Below, piece after piece: positions 33,841 to 42,170 of a stretch of DNA of 64,000 bases. Position 1 is the first letter of the stretch, and every line of letters begins with the position of its first letter. Source of the stretch: Ancylothrix sp. D3o (GTDB lineage: Bacteria; Cyanobacteriota; Cyanobacteriia; Cyanobacteriales; Oscillatoriaceae). The notes under the pieces were generated by a model that was given only the letters and a program-made list of their open reading frames with translations, was not told the origin of the DNA and searched no databases. Location: contig NZ_JAMXEX010000014.1 of NCBI RefSeq assembly GCF_025370775.1, positions 1 to 64,000 on the forward strand, written 5' to 3'. The translations under genes were made by a program, and so were the position numbers.

Positions 33841-35958
33841 GTGTTTCTAAAACTAAAAAAACCAATCAGACAGATTATCTCTTTATTGATGAGTTTTACT
33901 TTAGTTTTGCTCCTCAATAATTGCAGTCAATCCGCAACCGAAACCGGCCCCCAAATACTTTGGGATACCTACGGAATTCCTCATATTTTTGCAACCAATA
34001 ATCAAAGCCTTTTCTACTCTTTTGGATGGGCACAAATGCAAAGTCATGGTAATCTGATTTTGCGTCTTTATGGGCAAGCGCGTGGGCAAGCTGCCGAATA
34101 TTGGGGCGAAGATTATCTGGAATCTGATCGCTTAGTGCAAACTATGGGAATTCCTAATCGCGCCCAAGCGTGGTATCAAGCACAAAATACCATTTTTCGC
34201 AACTATATTGATGCTTTTACTGATGGCATGAATGCCTATATAAAAGAGCATCCAGAGGCGATCAGCGAAGAATTAAAAGTAGCATTACCCCTCACACCGG
34301 CAGACGTATTAGCTCACCAGCAGCGCGTGATCAATTTTACTTTTATAGTCGAGCCAGAAAACGTTGCAAAGCTTGCTCAAAATTCTGAAAATAACACCCC
34401 TAAAGGCTCAAATGGTTGGGCAATTGCTCCTTCGCATTCTCAAAGCGGAAATGCGATGCTTTTGGCAAATCCTCATTTACCTTGGTCAGATTTATATTTG
34501 TGGTATGAAGCGCAACTAACCGGCCCAGAAATTAACGCTTACGGCGCTACTCTTATTGGCTCTCCTATTTTAACAATTGCCTTTAACGATAACTTAGGAT
34601 GGACTCACACCGTAAACACTCACGATGGATGGGATGCTTACCAATTAACCCTAGCTAAAGATGGCTATCTTTTTGATGGCAAAATTCAAAAGTTTGAGCA
34701 AGAAGAAAAAGTTTTAAAAGTTAAACAAAACAATGGAAATTTCCGCTCAGAAACTCTAGTAATACGGCGTTCTGTTCACGGGCCGGTTCTAACAGAAAAA
34801 GATGGTAAAGCCGTCGCCTTGCGGGTTGTCGGGCTCGATAAACCGGCAGCCCTTCAGCAGTGGTGGGATATGGCGAAAGCAAAAAATTTCAATGAATTTG
34901 AAACAACTTTAAAGCGCTTAGAAATTCCCATGTTTACGGTCATATATGCCGACCGCGAAGGGCATATTATGCACTTATTTAACGGTCAAGTTCCGATTCG
35001 GAAAAAAGGAGATTTTAAATATTGGTCTGGCATTATTCCCGGCGAAACATCAGAGACTTTATGGACAAAAACTCATCCCTATTCCGATTTACCACGAGTC
35101 ATTGATCCGCCGAGTGGGTGGTTACAAAATGCCAACGATCCACCCTGGACTACAACTTTTCCCAGCCCGATTAAACCGGCCAATTATCCCCCCTACATGG
35201 CACCGCGAGGGCCGATGGATTTTCGGGCTCAGCGCTCAGCAAAAATGCTCTTAGAAGACGAAAAAATCTCTTTTGAGGAATTGATTAAATATAAACATTC
35301 CACTCAGGTAGAACTCGCTGAGCGCATCCTTGATGATTTAATTCCTGTCGCCAGAAAAGGCAGCGAAAAAGCCCGTCGTGCTGCGGAAGTTCTGGCGGCT
35401 TGGGATCGTAAAGTTGATGCAGAAAGTCGTGGTGCTGTGCTGTTTGCTTTTTGGGAAAAAGCGATGGATGAAGATAATTTATTTGCTAAACCTTGGAGCG
35501 AAAATGCACCCTTAACAACGCCAGACGGGTTGGCAAATCCAGTGGAGGCGGTGCGAGTATTGGAAGCAGCAGCTAATAAAGTTGAGGCGACTTATGGCGC
35601 ATTAAACGTAGCCTGGGGGGAGGTTTTTAGATTGGCTTATCAAGGGGAAAATTTGCCGGCAAACGGGGGTGATGGTTCTTTGGGGGTATTTCGATCTGTG
35701 TGGTTTGCGCCTGGTAAAGAAAATCGTTTTCAAGCGGTTGCCGGTGATTCTTTTGTAGCGGCAATTGAGTTTTCTAATCCTGTTAAAGCAATGGCATTGA
35801 ATAGTTATGGCAATTCTACTCAACCAAATTCGCCTCAAACCGGCGATCAATTGCAGTTATTTGCTGAAAAGAAATTGCGCCCTGTATGGCGATCTCGTTC
35901 AGAAATTGAAGCTCATTTGAGTTCGCGTCAGATGCTATCCCCTCAATTCAGTCGGTGA
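33841..35958 (+). CDS. Penicillin-acylase-family Ntn hydrolase (PvdQ-like role possible)
   Basis: 705 residues from GTG 33841. A hydrophobic export signal (SLLMSFTLVLLLNN) is followed by Cys31, not a good lipobox. The precursor cleavage site and nucleophile are clear: NTPKGSNGWAIAPS, with Ser190 becoming the N-terminal nucleophile of the beta chain. ANPHLPWSDLYLWYEAQL and FNDNLGWTHTVN fit the oxyanion and active-site loops. The family cleaves amide bonds, including acyl-homoserine lactones and, in PvdQ, the fatty acyl chain of pyoverdine precursors. Its place beside an acyl-starting NRPS suggests periplasmic siderophore maturation; that is inference. It overlaps the convergent MFS gene by 24 bases. 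Confidence 0.88.
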   Translation: MFLKLKKPIRQIISLLMSFTLVLLLNNCSQSATETGPQILWDTYGIPHIFATNNQSLFYSFGWAQMQSHGNLILRLYGQARGQAAEYWGEDYLESDRLVQTMGIPNRAQAWYQAQNTIFRNYIDAFTDGMNAYIKEHPEAISEELKVALPLTPADVLAHQQRVINFTFIVEPENVAKLAQNSENNTPKGSNGWAIAPSHSQSGNAMLLANPHLPWSDLYLWYEAQLTGPEINAYGATLIGSPILTIAFNDNLGWTHTVNTHDGWDAYQLTLAKDGYLFDGKIQKFEQEEKVLKVKQNNGNFRSETLVIRRSVHGPVLTEKDGKAVALRVVGLDKPAALQQWWDMAKAKNFNEFETTLKRLEIPMFTVIYADREGHIMHLFNGQVPIRKKGDFKYWSGIIPGETSETLWTKTHPYSDLPRVIDPPSGWLQNANDPPWTTTFPSPIKPANYPPYMAPRGPMDFRAQRSAKMLLEDEKISFEELIKYKHSTQVELAERILDDLIPVARKGSEKARRAAEVLAAWDRKVDAESRGAVLFAFWEKAMDEDNLFAKPWSENAPLTTPDGLANPVEAVRVLEAAANKVEATYGALNVAWGEVFRLAYQGENLPANGGDGSLGVFRSVWFAPGKENRFQAVAGDSFVAAIEFSNPVKAMALNSYGNSTQPNSPQTGDQLQLFAEKKLRPVWRSRSEIEAHLSSRQMLSPQFSR

Positions 35959-37248
35959 AATTTTTTGATTATTTATGGGCCGGTTTTCCATATTCCGTAG
36001 GGGCCGGTAAAAATATCCACCGGCTCCAATTAAAAATAAACCAAACGAAGAAATAGCATATAAAAAAGCCATACCGGCACCGGCACCTGTGCCAACAATT
36101 CCGCCAAAAATAACGGCTAAAAAACCTCCGGGTTGCATTGCCGGTTCAAAGATACGATCAGCAAGGGGCCCGGCTATTAATAAGCCAATTGCTGAGGCGA
36201 TTTGAATACAAACTGCTCTGGTGGCGAAAACTCGGCCTTGAACTTCTGGCTCAACTTTCGCCAACCAGATCGCCTCGTTGGAAGTGCCGACAATGGGAAA
36301 ATTCAGAGATGAGAAAAATTGAGCCGGTATCCAGATCGAAATTACTTGAGCGAGCCCAAAAACTGTTTTACTAAAGCCGGTGCCGACGATGCCGAGCAAA
36401 AAGCCGCGTATTCGCTGTTTGGGCCCACCCCAAATACTGATGACTGATGCGCCGACAACACCACCCACGCCGGCGGCTGAAAGGATATTACCGAGAATTC
36501 TGGGATCAGCAGCGGTGCGTGCCAAAATCATTGGCGAGTAGAGTGCAGCGCCGATGTCGTGAGCAAACCAAAAGAGGGAAACTGACACCAACAAAGCAAC
36601 CAGGCTCGGACTTTTGGCAATGTAGCGGAATCCAAAGCTGAGTTCTTCCAACAGGTGAGGGCGAGTTGAGTTGGGATGAGGAGTGATTGCCGGCTGGGGT
36701 ATTTTGACAAATAAAACTGTAGAAATCGCTATTGTAAAAGTTGCCAAATCAATCAAAAAAATCCCATTCAACCCTATAACAGAATAGAGAACCCCCGCCA
36801 ATGTTGGAGCAATAATACTCGCGCTGTAAATTGCCAAAAAACTTAAACTGCTGGCGCGGCTGTAATGTTTTTCTGGCACCATTGTTGTAATGGTAGTTGA
36901 GTAGGCTAACTGCTGAAATTGTTCAAAAAAGCCGCTAATTGCTCCTGCAAGATATAAATGCCAAACTTGCAGGCTTTGGTTGACGTAAAGCAATAAAATA
37001 ATGAGTGTTAACAGCGCTGACACAGCATCACTAATAATCATTAAAAACTTTCGATTCCAACGATCAACTAAAATGCCGGCAACCGGAGCTATCAAAATGC
37101 GCGACAATTGAGCAAAAAAAATAAATAAAGCCAAAGCCGTCGCTTGATTAGTAGACTCCCAAACCCAAATAGTCAGAGCAAAACCAGACATAGAACTGCC
37201 AATAATTGAAGCAGTTTGTCCAAGCCAAATTTGAATAAACTTTCGCAT
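35935..37248 (-). CDS. MFS transporter, probable siderophore exporter
   Basis: 437 residues from ATG 37248 (MRKFIQIWLGQTASIIGSSM); a longer upstream start begins inside a dispersed repeat. About 11-12 membrane helices are visible. The motif PVAGILVDRWNRKFLMIISD between helices 2 and 3 is the classic MFS loop, as in EntS-type enterobactin exporters (MFS_3). With receptor, acylase and NRPS genes nearby, export of the locus product is the simplest role, but the substrate cannot be read from sequence. It is oriented with the PepSY and receptor genes. Confidence 0.88.
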   Translation of the reverse strand: MRKFIQIWLGQTASIIGSSMSGFALTIWVWESTNQATALALFIFFAQLSRILIAPVAGILVDRWNRKFLMIISDAVSALLTLIILLLYVNQSLQVWHLYLAGAISGFFEQFQQLAYSTTITTMVPEKHYSRASSLSFLAIYSASIIAPTLAGVLYSVIGLNGIFLIDLATFTIAISTVLFVKIPQPAITPHPNSTRPHLLEELSFGFRYIAKSPSLVALLVSVSLFWFAHDIGAALYSPMILARTAADPRILGNILSAAGVGGVVGASVISIWGGPKQRIRGFLLGIVGTGFSKTVFGLAQVISIWIPAQFFSSLNFPIVGTSNEAIWLAKVEPEVQGRVFATRAVCIQIASAIGLLIAGPLADRIFEPAMQPGGFLAVIFGGIVGTGAGAGMAFLYAISSFGLFLIGAGGYFYRPLRNMENRPINNQKISPTELRG

Positions 37249-37270
37249 TATAAAACCCCCCCCAAAAACC

Positions 37271-37308
37271 CATCTGCATTTATCCGCGTTCATCCTACTT
37301 CAGCGGTT
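37271..37308 (+). repeat. Dispersed ATCTGC / ATCCGCGTTCATC repeat
   Basis: CATCTGCATTTATCCGCGTT and the following CAGCGGTT are a diverged copy of the ATCCGCG..ATCTGCGTTCATCTGCGGTT repeat, in the gap between the MFS and PepSY genes. Confidence 0.65.
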
Positions 37309-37317
37309 AAAAAAAAA

Positions 37318-38463
37318 TCAAAACCAAGGCCATTGCTGACTAACCGGCGAAAAACCCTTATACTCCTCTATCACCTTATCCCGGTAAAGCTTCGCCAAAT
37401 ATCGCTGCCGCCAGATCACCAAACCACTAACAAAAAGCACAATCGTTAATAACCCAGTAATCGCATGAATTACCCGAAATAAAATTCCCCCATAACTGCC
37501 AATATGCAGAGGATAAAGAGCATTCAAAATCCGGTCAGCTAGAGAAAAAGAATAAATACTATCAACCCTTAATATTTCGCCACTGTATTGATCAAGGTAA
37601 ATAGTGCTGCTGCCGTTTGGGTGAGCTTCATTAGGAAATCTTTTCCGCACTTTAAAAGTAGCTTCAGGAGTTGAAGGCAGAGAAATAAAAGTAGTTTTAG
37701 CCGGCAACAAAACTGTATCAACTTGGCGTAAAACTTCATCAAGATTTTGCCGCGAACCACCGGCTGGCGGATGAGAAACCAAGGCCGGCTGAGGTTTTTC
37801 ATTCGTTAGCCGATAAATAGTTTCTTCAAAAGGCACATAAAAAATTATAGCTGTGCCTGTAGCAGCAATTAAGAGAAGATAAGCAACAGATGCAATGCCA
37901 GAAAAATTATGTAAATCGAATAAACTCCTCTGCCAGTGAACTTTCCAATTTATCAAAAATCCCCGCTCAAAATTGCGCCAACCTGTCCACAAAAACAAGC
38001 CGGTTAAAGCCAATATTAAAGTTAAAATTCCGCAAAATCCAACAAAGATGTGACCGAGTTCGCCCCCAGCTAATTCGGCGTGAATTGTAAACAGAAAACC
38101 CGTAAAAGTTTCTTTCCAAAGGCGTGAACCTTGGATGATGCCGGTGTAAGGATTGACGTAAACATTCAGCAATTCCTCACTTTTAGAAAGCATCGAAACT
38201 TGGCAAACTTCCTCAATTCCTCGCGGCAACAAAATACTAATAGCTTGGTTTTGGGGATAAGCTTTTTGGACAATTTGCAAGACAGTTTCTAGGGGAATTT
38301 TTTCGGCTTGAGGAATTACTTGCAAAAGTTGGGGATAAAGGAAATGCTCAATTTCGTCTCCAAAAACCAGCAAACTGCCGGTTAAAGCGATTACCGCAAG
38401 CAACATTCCTACCATCAACCCCAAATACAAATGCAGTGTCAATGCGAGTTTGCGGAACTTCAT
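37318..38463 (-). CDS. PepSY-associated membrane protein, possible siderophore reductase
   Basis: 381 residues. Membrane helices lie at about residues 10-32 (LHLYLGLMVGMLLAVIALTG), 145-165, 190-210 and 340-362. A large extracytoplasmic part contains two PepSY-like segments (VLQIVQKAYPQNQAISILLP; VYVNPYTGIIQGSRLWKETF). The arrangement and His positions (LHLYLG; HNFSG; HAITG) fit the PepSY_TM/PiuB family, often encoded next to TonB receptors and in some cases linked to ferric-siderophore reduction. It lies 110 bases downstream of the receptor gene in the same direction. Confidence 0.87.
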   Translation of the reverse strand: MKFRKLALTLHLYLGLMVGMLLAVIALTGSLLVFGDEIEHFLYPQLLQVIPQAEKIPLETVLQIVQKAYPQNQAISILLPRGIEEVCQVSMLSKSEELLNVYVNPYTGIIQGSRLWKETFTGFLFTIHAELAGGELGHIFVGFCGILTLILALTGLFLWTGWRNFERGFLINWKVHWQRSLFDLHNFSGIASVAYLLLIAATGTAIIFYVPFEETIYRLTNEKPQPALVSHPPAGGSRQNLDEVLRQVDTVLLPAKTTFISLPSTPEATFKVRKRFPNEAHPNGSSTIYLDQYSGEILRVDSIYSFSLADRILNALYPLHIGSYGGILFRVIHAITGLLTIVLFVSGLVIWRQRYLAKLYRDKVIEEYKGFSPVSQQWPWF

Positions 38464-38573
38464 CTCGAAATTTTCCTCAAAGCCTGTACTGTTTTTCTCA
38501 TCTAGTAGGCGTTTTTTTGGTGTATTGTAACGCCTACTTTTTGATTAGCTTAAATTACCCAGCCGATAAATAA

Positions 38574-41357
38574 TTACCAGTCCAGACGGTAATTAACACT
38601 GAAAGTTAAACCTCGCGCTGCATAGTTAGAACTATCTGCACCAAAACCGGCTAGATATTGCGAAAGAACGGGAAAATATTCGTTATTCAATAAATTCTCG
38701 ACTTTGAGTTGTAGCAGGCCATTTCCCACTTGAATTGTGCTGATGTAATCTAAGGTTACATAGCTACTAATAGGGCCACCATCTGAGCCATCTTCAAAGG
38801 CCCGATCCCGATTTCCAGAATATAAGAGTTGCAAACGATTACTCCATTCTGGTGTAGTTTGATTTTCCAGATAAGCTGTTAGTTTTACCGGGGGAATTCG
38901 GCTGCTATCTATGCCTATGTATTTTCCATCTTCGTCCTCATATTCGCCTTCCAGATAAGTAGCAGTCCCGCCAATTGACCAGGTTTTTTCCGGCTGCCAA
39001 TCAACTGTAGCTTCTAAACCATAAATCCTTTCTGGGGCGCGAATAAGTTCCAACCGGCCTGTGTTGCCAACCGGCTGAAAACTTATTCCCAAATCAGAGG
39101 TATTATAAAAAGCAGCTAACGACATTTGCACCGTTGACCAGCCTCCTCGGATGCCAATTTCGTAGTTATTAACCTTCTGCGGTTGAGTGATGTTTAAAGA
39201 AGATTCAATCCCTACAAAATCATCAGGAGGTTGGCGGAGAATCCGAGCAAAATCTGGTACAGAGAAACCTTGAGAAAAGTTGCTAAATACACTAAAGTTT
39301 TCGTCAAGTTTATAGACTGCTCCTAAGTTAAAAACCGTTGCATCAAAATTCCGCTCTCCTCCTTGGATATTTCGCTCATTAAAGGTCGTGTAATCATCAA
39401 CTCTTAAGCCGATGCGTTCGTGACGAATACCACCGCTTAAAATGACAATTTCATCAATATTCCATTCTAATTGACCAAAAAGGCCAAGGCTATTGTAATT
39501 GTAAGCAGGAACGAAAGGACGCTCAGCAATTTTCCGGTAAACCCGCCCTCCTGTTGCATCAAATTCATTGGGATCGTAAAGATCAAAATTCTGTTCGCTA
39601 TCTTCGTTTACATAGTCCGCACCCCAAACTAATCGTACCTTTTCGTCACTAGATAAAGGTGTGGTAATTGCTAACCGGCCTCCTAATTGTTCAGTTCTGG
39701 TTCGAGAATTAGCAACGCCAACAAACGGGCCAAAGAAATCGGAGCTACGATAATCGGAAGGCACGCCTATATTAGAATTTCTTCGATAGTAAATCTGGCT
39801 TTGTAGGCTGCTACCAAAAAGGTTATCGTTGGTGTAGCTCAAATTAAAAAGTGTATTTCTATTTCCTGGTGTTTGCCCTCCAATAATATTTAAATTGCCG
39901 GTTTTGATGGCACGAGCTTTTTGCGTTCCCTCTTCATCATCAACGCTAAAATCTGGGATAACATCAGGATTTTGTGTTTCCAGATAGCGATTAAAGCTCA
40001 GTTGTAACCGTTGCTGGTCATCTAAATCTACGCCAATTTTGCCCAGTATGTTGAGAATTCTGCTGCTATCTCCGCCGAGTTCAAAATAGGGAATGCGATC
40101 ACCTTGGGCATCGTAAAAAGCACCACTGCTTGCCAGAGAAACACTGCCGGTAAAATCAAAATTACCCTCTCTACCAGAAATACCATATTTACCATTAAAG
40201 CCTTGACCATCTTCGGTATTTGTTAAAGAGGTACTTGCACCTAATTCGACTGTAGAAGTTAGGCTATCTTCTGTTGGTCTGCGAGTAATAATGTTAATCA
40301 CACCGCCGGTAGCTTGAGAGCCGTATATAGCGGTGGAACCACGCACTACCTCAATGCGTTCGATAGCGCTGGGATCGATAGTTCTAAATTCTCTGCCAAA
40401 AGATTGAATATTGGTGGTTTGCGGTACGCCGTCAATCAAAACAGAAACGTCACGGCCTCGTAAAGTTTGGCCATAGGTGGTGGTAGTTTGAGTTGGAGGC
40501 GCGAAACCTGGAACCTGATTTGCTAGAGCTTCTCCTATATTTCTCGATGGCCCTACCTGCTCCTCAATTTCTTCTGTGTCTATTACTGTTATGGAGCGCG
40601 GCACGTTGGTCACATTTTCTTCGATTCGGGTTGCAGTGACGACTATCTCAATTCGATCAGCCCCCGGTTGAGGCGTCACCCCTGGCTGGGCTGTTGGTTG
40701 GGTCGGTCTTCCTGGTTGGGCTGTTGGCGGTTGGGCTGTTGGCGGCTGCACTCCTGGCTCCACCGGCACCCCAGGTTGAGCTACAGGCGGCTGTACTCCT
40801 GGCTCCACCGGCACTCCTGGCTGGGCTGTAGGCGGCAAAGTTGGTAAAGAATCCACCGGCACTCCAGGCTGGACTGTAGGCGGCTGTACTCCGGGCTGCA
40901 CCGGCGGCTGTGTTACCCCAGGAGGGGCCGGTGTTTGAGCCGTCCCGGTAGCCGGTTTTAAGCTGAGAATTGCACCCCCACCGCCTTGTTCCACCCGTGC
41001 CACTGGTAGCCCGCCCTGGCCAATCACTTTGATTCGGATACTGTTGGTATCTAAAGGAGTAACGGTTACAGCAGCAATTCCAGCAGCCGGGTTGTCTCGA
41101 CGAAACTGATTTCCCCCCGCTAATCGCAGTTGAGCAGAGATAACATCAGCTTGTACAGTGTCGCCAAAACTGGTAGTAAAGACTTGCAGCGCTCTACCAC
41201 CTTCAGTTTCTAAGACAACTTCAATGCCTTCTGGCGTAGGGTTGACGCGAACGGCAGTCACCTGCGCGATATTGGCCGCGCAAACCGACTGAGCGATTAG
41301 TGCCGAGGTGAATCCTGCCAGCCCAAGGCTGCTTAGTAATTGCTGCGATCTGTTCAT
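38574..41357 (-). CDS. TonB-dependent siderophore receptor with AMIN domain
   Basis: 927 residues. Signal peptide, then an AMIN-type domain (about residues 30-130, VRVNPTPEGIEVVLETEGG), then a Pro-rich linker with repeated QPGVPVEPGVQPP units (about 140-235). A TonB-box-like EIVVTATRIEE leads into the plug (NVPRSITVIDTEEIEEQ, then RGSTAIYGSQATGGVINIIT). The beta-barrel ends in an aromatic strand (LTFSVNYRLDW). The AMIN plus plug plus barrel fusion is characteristic of cyanobacterial receptors. It should import the ferric form of the peptide made by the divergent NRPS operon. Confidence 0.93.
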   Translation of the reverse strand: MNRSQQLLSSLGLAGFTSALIAQSVCAANIAQVTAVRVNPTPEGIEVVLETEGGRALQVFTTSFGDTVQADVISAQLRLAGGNQFRRDNPAAGIAAVTVTPLDTNSIRIKVIGQGGLPVARVEQGGGGAILSLKPATGTAQTPAPPGVTQPPVQPGVQPPTVQPGVPVDSLPTLPPTAQPGVPVEPGVQPPVAQPGVPVEPGVQPPTAQPPTAQPGRPTQPTAQPGVTPQPGADRIEIVVTATRIEENVTNVPRSITVIDTEEIEEQVGPSRNIGEALANQVPGFAPPTQTTTTYGQTLRGRDVSVLIDGVPQTTNIQSFGREFRTIDPSAIERIEVVRGSTAIYGSQATGGVINIITRRPTEDSLTSTVELGASTSLTNTEDGQGFNGKYGISGREGNFDFTGSVSLASSGAFYDAQGDRIPYFELGGDSSRILNILGKIGVDLDDQQRLQLSFNRYLETQNPDVIPDFSVDDEEGTQKARAIKTGNLNIIGGQTPGNRNTLFNLSYTNDNLFGSSLQSQIYYRRNSNIGVPSDYRSSDFFGPFVGVANSRTRTEQLGGRLAITTPLSSDEKVRLVWGADYVNEDSEQNFDLYDPNEFDATGGRVYRKIAERPFVPAYNYNSLGLFGQLEWNIDEIVILSGGIRHERIGLRVDDYTTFNERNIQGGERNFDATVFNLGAVYKLDENFSVFSNFSQGFSVPDFARILRQPPDDFVGIESSLNITQPQKVNNYEIGIRGGWSTVQMSLAAFYNTSDLGISFQPVGNTGRLELIRAPERIYGLEATVDWQPEKTWSIGGTATYLEGEYEDEDGKYIGIDSSRIPPVKLTAYLENQTTPEWSNRLQLLYSGNRDRAFEDGSDGGPISSYVTLDYISTIQVGNGLLQLKVENLLNNEYFPVLSQYLAGFGADSSNYAARGLTFSVNYRLDW

Positions 41358-41703
41358 TACTTTTTTTATTAATCAAAAATTGATGGAACTTCGGCTCTCT
41401 GGTTTGAGTTGCTTGCACAACACGATCTGTTACAGCCTTGCTGCTCTTCTATAACTTCTGAAACTACCCAATCGAAAACACAGCCCAGTTTTGGGCCCAA
41501 ATCGATTTGATTGTCCCGTCGCTAACGGGCTTGGTTTGAGAATGCTGGAGGTACGGGAGGACGCGCCCCTCAGTCAGTTAGGAGAGTCAACAAGTTCTCT
41601 AGGCTGGCGTGCCCCTGGGTTAGAGCAAGAAGTCCCTAGAGCCTTAATAAGAAAGTATGTTAATTAGATACCAGAGCTATCACGCCTGTCAAGCCTAAAT
41701 TAA

Positions 41704-41718
41704 TGAAAATTACTTTCA
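41704..41718. promoter_or_regulatory. Fur-like box 1 of NRPS/receptor control region
   Basis: TGAAAATTACTTTCA has the 7-1-7 layout of Fur sites with three mismatches to TGATAAT-N-ATTATCA and keeps the TGA...TCA ends. It sits 347 bases from the receptor start. Confidence 0.5.
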
Positions 41719-41880
41719 ATTTAATCTGGGAGATCAGACCCCTCTCGAATGTGGTCAGATGTGCCTAAACTGCCCACTCCAACAAGCTTATAAGGCAATT
41801 CGTCGAAACTCTCCGGCCCCTGTTAAAAAAGATTTTCATATATAAAAAGACACAAACCAACAGAATTACTAAACTATTAT

Positions 41881-41895
41881 TGAGAATTACTACCA
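41881..41895. promoter_or_regulatory. Fur-like box 2 of NRPS/receptor control region
   Basis: TGAGAATTACTACCA, three mismatches to the 7-1-7 Fur consensus, shares the AATTACT centre with box 1 and lies about 275 bases before the NRPS start. Confidence 0.4.
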
Positions 41896-42170
41896 AGTAA
41901 GCTACTGTACTTAAAGTCAATAGCTGTAAAGCATAGCTGTGAATCGCCCCAGATCCTTGGGACTTGACGTGATAGCGATCAACAGGAAGACTTCAAAACC
42001 AACGCTTTTTACCCCTTTTAAGCGCTTGTATCTGAACTGAAGACTAAAACGGCCCAAACAGGAGACTCGTGACACCCGCCAGCGATTCCCAGCGGGAAAG
42101 GCCATTTTGAGAAATTTTGATCTAACCCCTTGGCCTGCTGCAAACAAGACTTTTAGGTTAAGAGAAATCC

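Larger units (their letters stand above)
41358..42170. other. Divergent control region, receptor / NRPS
   Basis: 813 bases between the receptor and the first NRPS gene. Two Fur-like sites lie at 41704-41718 and 41881-41895, with a short hairpin (CCCGT CGCTA ACGGG) at about 41516-41530. Open frames here are short and unconvincing. The NRPS start is preceded by AAGAGAAA as a weak ribosome binding site. Confidence 0.6.

Noticed and set aside
41450-41640. Possible cobalamin-type riboswitch upstream of the receptor
   Set aside because: The B12-box and other conserved elements are not visible; only short local hairpins are present.
41917-42147. 76-codon minus-strand frame just before the NRPS gene
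   Set aside because: It lies in the divergent control region with no ribosome binding site or family match.
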